DNA of 64,000 bases from Oculatella sp. LEGE 06141. Lineage in GTDB: Bacteria; Cyanobacteriota; Cyanobacteriia; Elainellales; Elainellaceae. Below the pieces are notes generated by a model, which worked only from the letters and a program-made list of their open reading frames with translations, was not told the origin of the DNA and did not search any database. The position numbers and the translations under genes were made by a program. Shown here in pieces: positions 35,940 to 44,958 of this stretch. Every line of letters starts with the position of its first letter. The first letter of the stretch is position 1. The DNA is taken from NCBI RefSeq assembly GCF_015207605.1, contig NZ_JADEWO010000006.1, positions 1 through 64,000 of the forward strand. Reading direction: 5' to 3'.

Positions 35940-36695
35940 TTATCCCAATTGCTCAGGGTCAATCCCCAACTCTCTGAGTTTCGCTGCCAGGGACTCTGCT
36001 CGTTGGTGTTCCTGTTCTGCCCGCTGGCGTTCCTGCTCTGCCTGCTCTGCGCTCCATAGAAGTAAATGTCCAGACGCATCCCACCAGCGCAACCAGTTCA
36101 TGGTTTGCCCTAGACGCTCTCCTTGCCAAATCCCCAGCCACAGATCTAGCTCTGGAATCCGTATTCGTCCTTCAGAGTCAGCAGATTGCACAACATAGCG
36201 TCCTTCTTGCAGACATCGTACTTCTAATTCGGGTTCGTAGGGGTCGAAGGTAACGTAAGTAGGAACTTGCAGAATGTGTTCATAGAAATAAAGCTTGCCG
36301 TAGGGTGGCGTGGAACGGACAGACAGTTCGCCGCCATCTTCTTCCGACAAAAACTCCATCACTACTGCCACTGGATCACCCCCTAAGTTGGGGGTATAGC
36401 TTCGACGAATCACCCCTTCCGCAACTGGATTCACACGGGGAACATAGAGCCAATCGGGAGCTTTAACGACAATCTTTTTGTTAACAGTGGCAACCAGCCC
36501 AAAGTTGGAGACGATCAGCATCTCTGGTTGAATTCGTTGGTTTGCGCCCAGTGCGTCGGTGAGGGCAGCAGCGAGGAGCGGTTGTTGAAAATTTTCCACC
36601 GGATCGTCAGGTAGTTTAAAGTCGGCAGGAAGGGCTTCCCAGGTAACGATTGGGGTTGACTGAGCAGAGGGATTGTGTGTGGCTTGTAGCACCAT
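35940..36695 (-). CDS. Uma2-family (DUF820) nuclease-fold protein
   Basis: 251 residues. SYTPNLGGDPVAVVMEFLSEEDGGELSVRSTPPYGKLYFYEHILQVPTYVTFDP is the Uma2 core: it holds the E-x-x-S and Y-x-x-x-L-x-V-P-x-Y-x-x-F-D pattern of PD-(D/E)xK-like proteins. The C-terminal 30 residues are a Glu/Gln/Arg-rich coiled coil (EQAEQERQRAEQEHQRAES). Expanded family in cyanobacteria with no known function; active endonuclease activity is not shown. Catalytic Asp/Glu/Lys spacing is only partly visible. Confidence 0.85.
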   Translation of the reverse strand: MVLQATHNPSAQSTPIVTWEALPADFKLPDDPVENFQQPLLAAALTDALGANQRIQPEMLIVSNFGLVATVNKKIVVKAPDWLYVPRVNPVAEGVIRRSYTPNLGGDPVAVVMEFLSEEDGGELSVRSTPPYGKLYFYEHILQVPTYVTFDPYEPELEVRCLQEGRYVVQSADSEGRIRIPELDLWLGIWQGERLGQTMNWLRWWDASGHLLLWSAEQAEQERQRAEQEHQRAESLAAKLRELGIDPEQLG

Positions 36696-36883
36696 CAGCT
36701 TGCCCCTTAACTAGCGAGTCAGTACAAATAGATTAGTACATTTGTTGCCGCTTCAAGTATACCAATCCGGCTGATGGTTAATTTCGCGAAATTTTAAGCC
36801 AGCCCAACTGTTAACCAACACGACCCTGTGGTTCAAGGCGGTTCAACGGGCGTAGGGATTACCAACCTCCCAAACTCCAGACA

Positions 36884-37489
36884 TTAGCGCATGGCACCCA
36901 TCGTATTTTTCCAGGACAGCTCCTTGCAGAGAATATCCAATGCTCTTCGATCGGCCTCTGGAAATAGATTGCTATCGGCCAGTTCTCTAAGGACTTGCTG
37001 GGTGAGTTGAGCGGCAAACGCGCCGCCGAAGCGCAGTAAGTGGCTGTAGTAACAAAACTGAGGTCGGTCGTTAGCGTTGAGATGAAAGCGATAAATTTCG
37101 GTCTGGCTCATGCGATAGACCACCGTATCGACGGGAACCACCACACGGGGAATACCGTGCGTGCCGTATGTGCGATCGCCCTCTGCTGCAATCGAACCAA
37201 TTAGAACCACGCCCAGCAGCGTGCGCGTATCTGTAATTAGATCAGGGGTAAATAGCGGGTCTGGACTACTCGACAACCGAGGCCCGTTATTGAGAAACAT
37301 GGGATTAAACAACTGCGAATTGTAAATCACCCCAACGGCCCAATGGTGTCCTTTGGGTTTCTCTAGCTTCACAAAACAGCCAAATCCATAGTCGTCAGAC
37401 GTAGGCGGATTCGTTACCTCGATCTCATCGTCTAGCTGCACTACATAATCACAATGAGAGTTAGATTTAACTACCTTACCTAGCCGCAT
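36884..37489 (-). CDS. conserved cyanobacterial HAS-barrel-like protein, unknown
   Basis: 201 residues. I prefer the ATG giving MRLGKVVKSNSHCDYVVQLDDE, which has AGGAG eight bases upstream; the longer frame adds 15 residues. The N-terminal half (LGKVVKSNSHCDYVVQLDDEIEVTNPPTSDDYGFGCFVKL) resembles the HAS-barrel of HerA-type ATPases but there is no ATPase. The rest is alpha/beta with EIYRFHLNANDRPQFCYYSHLLRFG. I do not know the function. Soluble, no signal. Confidence 0.7.
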   Translation of the reverse strand: MRLGKVVKSNSHCDYVVQLDDEIEVTNPPTSDDYGFGCFVKLEKPKGHHWAVGVIYNSQLFNPMFLNNGPRLSSSPDPLFTPDLITDTRTLLGVVLIGSIAAEGDRTYGTHGIPRVVVPVDTVVYRMSQTEIYRFHLNANDRPQFCYYSHLLRFGGAFAAQLTQQVLRELADSNLFPEADRRALDILCKELSWKNTMGAMR

Positions 37490-37816
37490 GACCGTCTCCT
37501 TCAGAACCAAAAACACCAGGGGATGAGGAACCAATCACCATCAAAGCTTAGAGCTTCAAACCGGGCAGTACAAATTTACTGAGTGTGACTTAATCTATCA
37601 CCTTACAGCGATTTGCACCTCTGTTCCCCACTCATCCTCCTAAAACACATCCCCACGCATTGCCAAAACTCTGGCCGCAAATCAGCCAATAGTCTTTGCA
37701 AAACGTGGGGATTGAAATGATTCTATAAATCGACTTGAAATACTAAAACAGGATGCAAGAAAGCTCAAGGCTTAGAGCCATTCTTCTTTCCCGAAAACAG
37801 AGGTGGGTAGCTAGAG
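37490..37816. other. intergenic region 3' of apcD with a long inverted repeat
   Basis: About 327 bp. ATCCCCACG at 37649-37657 pairs with CGTGGGGAT at 37704-37712 across a 46-nt loop. GTGGGGATTGAAAT looks like the tail of some CRISPR repeats but occurs once only. No ORF. Confidence 0.45.
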
Positions 37817-38302
37817 CTACGACATGGCTTGAATAATGTAATCGAAATAAGGTGCTGCTTCAGCCGCGTCGGTATCGCTTAGCAACCCAAGAGAGGCTTT
37901 TTTCAAACACCGAATTGACTCGGCCATGCCAGGAACCGGAACTCCGAGGGAGTTGTACATTTCCCGAACACCAACCAAACCGATTTTTTCGATTGGCTCT
38001 TTGCCGCCAGCTAACACGCCATAGGTAATTAAGCGTAAGTACCAGCCGTAGTCGCGCAGACAGAGCGCACGTTGGCGATCGCCATACGCGTTGCCGCCTG
38101 GAGCAATAAAGTCAGGACGCTTTTGCCACAGTTGCTTGCTCGCTTCTTGTACAATTTTTTTCTCATTGTCAGCCAGCGTGGATGCAATCCGCAACCGCTG
38201 CTCACCTGTTTGCAAAAAGCCTTTGATACTTTCTAACTCACCGCTAGTCGGATAGCGGAGTTCGTCATCAGCATTGAGAATAACTTGGCTAACTACACTC
38301 AT
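37817..38302 (-). CDS. apcD: allophycocyanin alpha-B subunit
   Basis: 161 residues, exactly the ApcD length. [32 protein letters not shown] and [17 protein letters not shown] with Cys81 for phycocyanobilin and Asn71 ([12 protein letters not shown]) identify it. ApcD is one of the terminal energy emitters of the phycobilisome core and favours transfer to photosystem I. It is monocistronic, away from the apcEABC operon as in most cyanobacteria. The ATG at 38302 is the expected start (MSVVSQVI). Confidence 0.97.
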   Translation of the reverse strand: MSVVSQVILNADDELRYPTSGELESIKGFLQTGEQRLRIASTLADNEKKIVQEASKQLWQKRPDFIAPGGNAYGDRQRALCLRDYGWYLRLITYGVLAGGKEPIEKIGLVGVREMYNSLGVPVPGMAESIRCLKKASLGLLSDTDAAEAAPYFDYIIQAMS

Positions 38303-38665
38303 AACGCAGGAATATTTATCGGGATGATTCAGCTATCGCTCGTATTTTAACGGCATTAGGGTACTGAGAGAAAGGTTAAGAGCTATGTAGAATTTTAAGA
38401 TTTAAGTTTTGAGCGGTGAGTCGTGCAGAGATACTAGATTCTTCAACCTGTTTGGTTAAATTTGCTTCCACAACGTTCACAATTGCTTACAAAACACCAC
38501 CAAACCACCACCGACATAGGGGCGATTTCTGTCTGTTCAGTCTGTCTGTGAATAAGCCGTTACCGGGAAACAGACTGAATTATTTAAGACAGTGTTGATT
38601 ACCATCCCCCATTCTTCCTCACTTTCTCTATGATCGATCTACACTGCCAAACTTAGGAAGATTCC
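38303..38665. other. divergent promoter region between apcD and the rRNA methyltransferase
   Basis: About 360 bp. No ORF or hairpin worth noting. It carries both promoters. Confidence 0.4.
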
Positions 38666-40111
38666 GTGCCTACGATTTATCCGATGAGCGAGTCTGGAGA
38701 AGAATCACCTCTCATCCCCCATTCAACCTCCTCAGCGACTGGGACATGGCGGCAGGGAGAACTGGTTGAAGTGACCATCATTGACCTTAACCACAGTGGT
38801 GAGGGCGTTGGTCGGTACGACGGACGCGTGGTGTTCGTGCCAGATACGGTGGTGGGCGATCGCCTCCTGGCTCGTTTGGTGCGCGTCAAGCCCAAATATG
38901 CCTACGGCAAACTTCATGAACTGTTAGATGCCTCCCCCCACCGCATTCGCCCCAACTGCATCGTTGCCGACAAATGCGGCGGCTGCCAATGGCAGCACGT
39001 TGAGTATCAGCATCAGCTCAATGCAAAGCACCACCTTGTTCTGCATGACCTGGAGAAGATTGGCGGTTTTACACATCCCCGTGTCGATCCGGTGTTGCCC
39101 GCCACGGCCTGCCTGGGATATCGCAACAAAGCAACCTACCCTCTATCCAGTTTGGTTTCCGGTCAGGTGCAAGCAGGCTATTACCAAAAAGGCAGCCACT
39201 CTTTAATTAACCTCAACCGTTGCCCGGTACAAGATCCGCGGCTTAACCCACTGTTGGCCGAAGTAAAATGGGACATTCAACGGCGAGGCTGGCGCATTTA
39301 TGACGAAAAATACCACCGGGGACAACTGCGCCATCTTGGTTTGCGGATGGGACGGCGAACCGGAGAAGTATTGCTAACGCTTATCTCGAAGGATGCGGAC
39401 TTAGACGGCATAGAGGAGCAGGCCGAAGATTGGCTAAACCGTTATCCCGGCCTGGTTGGAGTGTTTCTAAACATCAACTCCGATCGCACCAATGCTATTT
39501 TTGGTGCCGAGACGCGATGTATTGCAGGGCAGCCCTACCTCAACGAAGAGTTTGCTGGGTTGCAGTTTCAGATTCAGCCAACGACGTTTTTCCAGGTTCA
39601 CACCGAACAGGCAGAAGCTCTGCTGAACGTGATTGAGGAAGAGCTGGATTTACAGGGCAGCGAAATTTTGTTGGATGCCTATTGCGGAATTGGCACGCTA
39701 ACGTTGCCGTTGGCGAGACGAGTACAGCAGGCGGTAGGACTGGAAGTGCAGCCAGAAGCGGTGGAACAAGCCCGACTCAATGCAGAACTGAACGCGATTA
39801 CAAACGCTACGTTTGAAGCCGGTACGGTTGAGCGTCTGCTGCCAGCATTGACGCTAACGCCAACGATTGTATTGCTCGACCCACCTCGTAAAGGCTGCGA
39901 TAAATCGGTGCTGGAGGCGCTGCTGACCATTGGTAGCGATCGCATTGTTTATGTCAGTTGCAATCCATCTACCCTGGCTCGCGATCTCAAAATCCTCTGC
40001 CAAACGGGAGCCTATCGGCTGACTCGGGTTCAGCCTGCTGATTTCTTCCCCCAAACGGCTCACGTTGAAGCCGTTGCCTTTTTAACCCGAACAAGCGGTG
40101 CTGAATCTTGA
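38666..40111 (+). CDS. rlmD: 23S rRNA (uracil-5-)-methyltransferase, RlmD/TrmA family
   Basis: 481 residues from a GTG with TTAGGAAG just upstream (an ATG six codons on is also possible). N-terminal TRAM domain ~30-85 (GEGVGRYDGRVVFVPDTVVGD). The Fe-S motif is CIVADKCGGCQWQH. The methyltransferase has LLDAYCGIGTLTLPLA (SAM motif I), LLDPPRKGC, and the nucleophile Cys in IVYVSCNPSTLARDL. Makes m5U in 23S rRNA; the tRNA-specific alternative TrmA lacks the Fe-S motif. Terminates in a short gap before lpxD, which may be co-transcribed. Confidence 0.92.
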   Translation: MPTIYPMSESGEESPLIPHSTSSATGTWRQGELVEVTIIDLNHSGEGVGRYDGRVVFVPDTVVGDRLLARLVRVKPKYAYGKLHELLDASPHRIRPNCIVADKCGGCQWQHVEYQHQLNAKHHLVLHDLEKIGGFTHPRVDPVLPATACLGYRNKATYPLSSLVSGQVQAGYYQKGSHSLINLNRCPVQDPRLNPLLAEVKWDIQRRGWRIYDEKYHRGQLRHLGLRMGRRTGEVLLTLISKDADLDGIEEQAEDWLNRYPGLVGVFLNINSDRTNAIFGAETRCIAGQPYLNEEFAGLQFQIQPTTFFQVHTEQAEALLNVIEEELDLQGSEILLDAYCGIGTLTLPLARRVQQAVGLEVQPEAVEQARLNAELNAITNATFEAGTVERLLPALTLTPTIVLLDPPRKGCDKSVLEALLTIGSDRIVYVSCNPSTLARDLKILCQTGAYRLTRVQPADFFPQTAHVEAVAFLTRTSGAES

Positions 40112-40204
40112 TCAGGCCAGGAGGCTTTCCCGGTCAGTTCAACCTTTACAATGGAGGGGGCCTAAACCCTGCCAAGTGTTTATCGTCACACGTTAATTCC
40201 CTCG

Positions 40205-41257
40205 ATGAAGTTTAGTGAACTGGTACAAAAACTGGGGACTGCCAACAACAGCAGCCTGAATACCCTGCCACAGCACGATCCTGAGATCCTGGGAGTATCG
40301 GCTATTGAGGCTGCCGCCCCGGCGACACTGAGCTACATTGATGGCGAAAAGTTTGCCTCACAGGTTATGACAACGGTGGCCGACGCGTTAATTTTGCCGC
40401 AGAATGATCGGTTGCAGCAGCAGGCGACCGATCGCCAACTGGCCTGGTTGAGTACCGCCCACCCCCGCTTAGTCTTTGCCCAGGCAATCGCGCTGTTTTA
40501 TCAACCGTTTCGTCCGGCGGCTGGCATTCATCCCACCGCTGTGATTGATCCGTCCGTGAGGGTGGGCGATCGCGTTTCGGTGGGGGCGCATGTGGTGATT
40601 CAAGCAGGAGCCACCATCGGCAATGAGGTTTGCATTCATCCCAATGTGGTGGTGTATCCAGAGGTGCAGATTGGCGATCGCACCGTGCTGCACGCCAACT
40701 GTGTGATTCATGAGCGCACTCAAATTGGAGCCGATTGTGTGATCCATAGCGGGGCTGCAATTGGGGCTGAGGGATTTGGGTTTGTGCCCATTACCGACGG
40801 CTGGATGAAGATGGAGCAGTCGGGCTATACGGTGCTGGAAGATGGGGTTGAAGTGGGCTGCAATTCGGCGGTCGATCGCCCGTCGGTGGGCGAAACGCGA
40901 ATCAGGCGCAACACCAAGCTAGACAACATGGTTCACATTGCCCACGGCTGCCAGATTGGAGAAGGCTGCGCGATGGCGGCTCAAGTGGGTTTGGCGGGTG
41001 GTGTCACCGTTGGCAATCGCGTCATTTTGGGCGGGCAGGTTGGCATTGCCAATCAGGCGCGGATTGGAGATGGGGCACAGGCAGGCGCAAAAGCCGGAAT
41101 TCATAGCAATGTCGAAGCAGGAGCCGTTGTAATGGGCAGTCCGGCGTTGCCCTATCACAAGTTTTTAAAGGCATCTGCAATCTTCAGCCGGTTGCCCGAC
41201 ATGCACAAAGCGCTGAAGCAGATTCAGCGTCACCTGAGGCAAACTCCATCACCGTAG
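40205..41257 (+). CDS. lpxD: UDP-3-O-(3-hydroxyacyl)glucosamine N-acyltransferase
   Basis: 350 residues, LpxD size. An N-terminal uridine-binding domain (~1-105) precedes left-handed beta-helix hexapeptide repeats (~110-310; IHPTAVIDPSVRVGDRVSVGAHVVIQAGATIGNEV). Catalytic His in NMVHIAHGCQIGEG. Adds the second acyl chain to lipid A. SPALPYHKFLKASAIFSRLPDM is the C-terminal acyl-carrier-protein helix region. A separate lpxB-like gene occurs at the right edge; the two are not linked in one operon here. Confidence 0.93.
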   Translation: MKFSELVQKLGTANNSSLNTLPQHDPEILGVSAIEAAAPATLSYIDGEKFASQVMTTVADALILPQNDRLQQQATDRQLAWLSTAHPRLVFAQAIALFYQPFRPAAGIHPTAVIDPSVRVGDRVSVGAHVVIQAGATIGNEVCIHPNVVVYPEVQIGDRTVLHANCVIHERTQIGADCVIHSGAAIGAEGFGFVPITDGWMKMEQSGYTVLEDGVEVGCNSAVDRPSVGETRIRRNTKLDNMVHIAHGCQIGEGCAMAAQVGLAGGVTVGNRVILGGQVGIANQARIGDGAQAGAKAGIHSNVEAGAVVMGSPALPYHKFLKASAIFSRLPDMHKALKQIQRHLRQTPSP

Positions 41258-41294
41258 CTTTACCTGCAAATACCGTTGAGCTAAGCGCGACAGG

Positions 41295-41666
41295 CTAAGC
41301 TTGATGCAAAATGAGTCGGTTGCCAGCCGGATCGTAGGCATAGATTTCTCTACCGTGAGAGGTGGCGATCGGTTCGCCTGGTGGTGGGCAACCCAATGCC
41401 GTGAGATGAGCGATCGCCGCCTCCAAATCATCCACTTCCAGGCAGAGGCTCATACTACCGCTGCTGGGGTGAATGAATTCTGGCTGATGGGTTGTTTTCG
41501 GCTTGAAAATGCCAAGACGCAAGCCTGGTAGCTCAAATTCGGCATATTTACCTGGAATGAGCTGAGCGGGTGCCTGTCCCAATAATTCTTGATAAAACGG
41601 AACCAGCGATTGATCCTCTCGCTCGGCCAGAGCCAGAAACGCCGCACGATATTTTAATCCAGTCAT
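41295..41666 (-). CDS. VOC-family (glyoxalase/bleomycin-resistance-like) protein
   Basis: 123 residues. A pair of beta-alpha-beta-beta-beta modules is visible: residues 1-60 (YRAAFLALAEREDQSLVPFYQELLGQAP) and 65-123 (SMSLCLEVDDLEAAIAHLTALGC, ATSHGREIYAYDPAGNRLIL). The C-terminal DPxGNxxxL is the typical metal-ligand strand, though full metal-ligand sets are incomplete. The substrate is not inferred. It lies 27 bp downstream of the DICT kinase gene on the same strand. Confidence 0.82.
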   Translation of the reverse strand: MTGLKYRAAFLALAEREDQSLVPFYQELLGQAPAQLIPGKYAEFELPGLRLGIFKPKTTHQPEFIHPSSGSMSLCLEVDDLEAAIAHLTALGCPPPGEPIATSHGREIYAYDPAGNRLILHQA

Positions 41667-41693
41667 GTAGAAGTGAGCAGCAACGGAAGCGGG

Positions 41694-43292
41694 TTAATGA
41701 TAAATCGGCAGCATTACGTTAAACGCCGATCCCTCACCCGGTTTACTTTTAACGGAAATAGACCCGCCGCAGCGCAGTAGCAACTGTTGCACAATAGATA
41801 ACCCCAGGCCAGCACCGCTAGCGTCGTCTGTAGCGGCTTGCCGAACCCGGTAGAAGCGATCGAAAATTTTGGGAATTTCCACGGTCGGAATTCCTACCCC
41901 TGTATCTCGAAATTCAATTTGAACATAATCACCCTGCTGCTTGGCACGCACCCACACCTGCCCACCCTTCGGCGTAAACTTGATGCCGTTGTGCAAGAGG
42001 TTAATTACAATTTGCCGCAGCCAGGTACTAAAACACGAAATGGCGGGTAAATCTTCTGGAATGGTATACGCCAGCATGATGCCTTTTTCCTGAGCTAGCG
42101 GCTGATAAGTGCTGACTACTCCCGGCACCACATCAGAGATGCGTAGCGGTTGGGCGGGGGTTTGGTCTTCCACGTTTTCGAGCTGAATCAAATCCAGCAC
42201 GCTAGTAATCAAAGAGCTTTGGCGATCGCATTCCTGGCTAATCATTTCCATATAACGCTGGCGCTGCGGCGGTTTCAGATTAGGCGAGCCAAGCAAGCTC
42301 AAGGCCGTCTTCATAGTAGAGAGGGGTGTCCGCAATTCTTGCCCAACATTGTTGAGAAATTCGTCCTTTAACCGAATCGCGTTCAACAGCTTTTCGTTTT
42401 CCAACTGGAGGCTCGATGCGGTATCCGACTGCTTCCGATGCGTTGCGCCCCCAAGCCAAAGATCCTCTTGACGCTGAATTTGTTTCGTTAGCAGGTGACC
42501 TAGAATAGCCGGGTTGAGCGTTTCAGACAGCTTTTGGGTTACAACACTGTCCCAGTTAACCAACAGTTCTTCTGCCTCTGCCAGCGGTTCCGTGGCAGAT
42601 TGCCCATAACAGATTGCCCGGTGAATTCCTTCTAAAATGTGCTGAATGGTGGTTGATTCTAGCGAACACAGCCCCAGAAGCGTGTGTCGTCGCTCCAGAT
42701 CCTCTTCTGTGGCTTGACTGGCCTTCATCCCTGAGCGAACATCCTGACTCTCGGCTTCAGGCTTGCGCTGGCGCATCGTACGAGGACGATGCGCCAGCAC
42801 CAGGCCACAAAACTCTTCTGACAGTACCAACAAAAAGTATTCCCGCCTGAGCTGGCTTTCAGCCGCCAGGGGCAGCGCCAGTGAGGTTAGTTCCTTGATG
42901 GAAGACACACCTGAGCCTTGCTCGTCGATCAGGGCGGTTGCCTCTGGGGGAAAGTTGCCCAGGGAATTTAAGTCGGTTGCCCTGTTTGCTGGTTCTACTG
43001 ACTTTTCTAAATCAATCTTCTCAAGGGTGTCCTCTCGATAGGTGTTGAGAGTGTAAAGCGAATAGGGGGCACTTGCTAAACGGCGGTATCGATCGACCTC
43101 TGCTTGCCACACATCGCCTTTCGGTAGCTTCATCCAGAGCGTTGCCGAAATGTTGCGCTCGATGAGCATATCAAAGAAAACGCTCATCATTGATTTAAAC
43201 GTGGTCGGGCTAATTTGCAGCGGTTGGGGGGGCTGCTCAGAACTAATAGCTAATTCGTAAAGGGATGTATCTGGGGGGCAAGATAAGTTCAT
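41694..43292 (-). CDS. DICT-domain histidine kinase with Gln in place of the H-box His
   Basis: 532 residues. The N-terminal ~170 residues are a DICT sensor domain (PLQISPTTFKSMMSVFFDMLIERNISATLWMKL; EYFLLVLSEEFCGLVLAHR). The H-box reads NVGQELRTPLSTM: the phospho-acceptor position is Gln318, confirmed by the codon CAA at 42339-42341. The HATPase domain is complete: NLLHNGIKFTPKGG (N box), DTGVGI (G1), GAGLGLSIV (G2). So it binds ATP but cannot autophosphorylate in the usual way. Perhaps it phosphorylates another kinase, or senses only. The same region is intact in the GAF kinase at 18.4-20.3 kb. Confidence 0.85.
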   Translation of the reverse strand: MNLSCPPDTSLYELAISSEQPPQPLQISPTTFKSMMSVFFDMLIERNISATLWMKLPKGDVWQAEVDRYRRLASAPYSLYTLNTYREDTLEKIDLEKSVEPANRATDLNSLGNFPPEATALIDEQGSGVSSIKELTSLALPLAAESQLRREYFLLVLSEEFCGLVLAHRPRTMRQRKPEAESQDVRSGMKASQATEEDLERRHTLLGLCSLESTTIQHILEGIHRAICYGQSATEPLAEAEELLVNWDSVVTQKLSETLNPAILGHLLTKQIQRQEDLWLGGATHRKQSDTASSLQLENEKLLNAIRLKDEFLNNVGQELRTPLSTMKTALSLLGSPNLKPPQRQRYMEMISQECDRQSSLITSVLDLIQLENVEDQTPAQPLRISDVVPGVVSTYQPLAQEKGIMLAYTIPEDLPAISCFSTWLRQIVINLLHNGIKFTPKGGQVWVRAKQQGDYVQIEFRDTGVGIPTVEIPKIFDRFYRVRQAATDDASGAGLGLSIVQQLLLRCGGSISVKSKPGEGSAFNVMLPIYH

Positions 43293-43852
43293 AGACGAAA
43301 ACTAATCCTAAGCAAACTGTTATGCAGGTAAATGAAAAGTTGATAACGGACATTCCCTCCGTTCAGCCCCACTGTGCTGGCTGAAGCGATGGTTTAACAT
43401 TCTGGTTTAAAGCTAGTGATGCACCGTCCATAGAAGCCCACAGTTAAGAGGCTCATGCGTCAGTCTTAACATGCCCATGTCTGCGTAAATCTATGCACGT
43501 TTAATTGGGTTCACCCATTCAGGTGATTAACCAGCACACCGTCTGGAACACCATCAGCACCTCTATTTTTTGCTTCCATCAATATTAGAATTAACGAATC
43601 GATCGCTTAATTCCATCAGGCTGAGTGCCCTGGAAAGGCCACCCCTTAGAGGTGCTATGGCCGTCTTCGGGGCACCAAAACAGATCACGCGATCGACAGG
43701 CGTAGAGCGAACAACAGGAACCCTCGAACGGCAAACAGCTCAACCTCCAGCCAGACACGAGCCACTTGCCTTCAGACTGTATCGAGAAGGCTGGGAAATT
43801 TCCAGAGTTATCGTTTTTTCTCAACATTCCTTTAGCCAACAGCAACGCCCCA
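43293..43852. other. intergenic region between the DICT kinase and the nitrogen cluster
   Basis: About 560 bp. One plus-strand frame of ~96 codons (43570-43860) has no recognisable family and overlaps the dehydrogenase stop, so it is not called. No terminator with a U-run is seen. Confidence 0.4.
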
Positions 43853-44779
43853 TTAGTTGACCAAGTTCATCGGGTTTCCGTTAATGCAAGCCTGGATGTT
43901 GACAATTAATTCTTGCCCCAGACGAATGCGGCTTTCCTCAGTGTTATACGCAATATGGGGCGTTGCTACAACGTTGTCTAATGTAGCCAGCTCCAAAATT
44001 TCGGCATTTGGGCTACCTGTAACGGGTTCATTTTCAAACACATCCAAAGCGGCACCTGCAATCTGGTTTTGCTTTAACGCTGCCAGTAGTGCTGTTTGGT
44101 CGGCGATCGCTCCCCGTGATGTGTTGATCAAATAGGCCGATGGTTTCATCAACTCCAGCCGTCGAGCATCGATTAAATGACGCGTCTGTGGAGTCAACGG
44201 TACATGCAAGCTCAAAATATCGGCAGCAGCAATCAGGGTATCCAGTTCATCCGAGGTGGTTTTAGAGCTGGCAGAATGAACGGTCATGCCTAAGGCAGCG
44301 GCTAATGTGGCAAACTCTCGACCAATGGTGCCGTACCCAACCAAACACACCGTTTTCCCCTTTAATTCAGTGCCTAAATAATCATACGGTTGCCATTTTC
44401 CCTGCCGCAGCGCGGCACTGGCGGGCAAAATTTGACGGCTCAGGGCAAGAATCAACCCGACTGTGTATTCGGCTACCGCTAAAGCGTTGTGGGTGGGGCA
44501 GTTAATAACTTTAATCCCAGCTTGTGTCGCTGCCTGCACATCTACCTGGTCGTAGCCAACGGCAGGAACCACAATATATTTCAAATTGGAATTGCTTTGA
44601 ATAATCGGCGCGGTGATGTCAACCCAGCTCGCGGTAATTAATTCAGCCCCGGCAATGCGTTGGATGATTTCAGTGTCGCTGTCGGGAGTGTCATCGTAGA
44701 TCGTCACGGCTCCCAGGGTTCGCAGTTGGGCTTTGTCTGATTCCAGCAGGTCAATATAGTCGGGAACAGCGATATTCAT
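43853..44779 (-). CDS. D-2-hydroxyacid dehydrogenase (D-isomer-specific family)
   Basis: 308 residues. NAD-binding LKGKTVCLVGYGTIGREFA (GxGxxG), then LHVPLTPQTRHLID, catalytic Arg in NTSRGAIADQTAL, Glu in ALDVFENEP and His in TPHIAYNT. Reduces a 2-oxo acid to a D-2-hydroxy acid, or the reverse. It lies after the ABC ATPase gene on the same strand (gap 179 bp) and so may belong to the nitrogen-cluster regulon. The substrate is unknown; a role in converting the carbon skeleton left after nitrogen removal is a guess. Confidence 0.9.
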   Translation of the reverse strand: MNIAVPDYIDLLESDKAQLRTLGAVTIYDDTPDSDTEIIQRIAGAELITASWVDITAPIIQSNSNLKYIVVPAVGYDQVDVQAATQAGIKVINCPTHNALAVAEYTVGLILALSRQILPASAALRQGKWQPYDYLGTELKGKTVCLVGYGTIGREFATLAAALGMTVHSASSKTTSDELDTLIAAADILSLHVPLTPQTRHLIDARRLELMKPSAYLINTSRGAIADQTALLAALKQNQIAGAALDVFENEPVTGSPNAEILELATLDNVVATPHIAYNTEESRIRLGQELIVNIQACINGNPMNLVN

Positions 44780-44958
44780 ATCCAGTCAACAACACACTGA
44801 ACGGAGTGCAGTATCACTACAGAACCGGGTTGGAGCGATCGAATGATGGAAGACCTGCGATCGCTATTGGCTTGAAAAGTCGCCTGAAGCCCAGACGATG
44901 AATGGTCAGTTACGAGATACCCCTGCTAGCAGGACAATGCCGACCTGTCCGATTTGCA

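Noticed and set aside
35662-36198. A 178-codon plus-strand frame overlapping the Uma2 gene.
   Set aside because: It is the antisense shadow of a clear Uma2 family protein; composition (Ser, Arg, Cys-rich repeats) is typical of shadows.
37695-37720. GTGGGGATTGAAAT as a CRISPR repeat end.
   Set aside because: Single copy with no spacer-repeat series and no cas genes in the window.
43570-43860. A 96-codon plus-strand frame ending at the hydroxyacid dehydrogenase stop.
   Set aside because: No family match recognised and no RBS; most likely chance, although a small real gene cannot be excluded.
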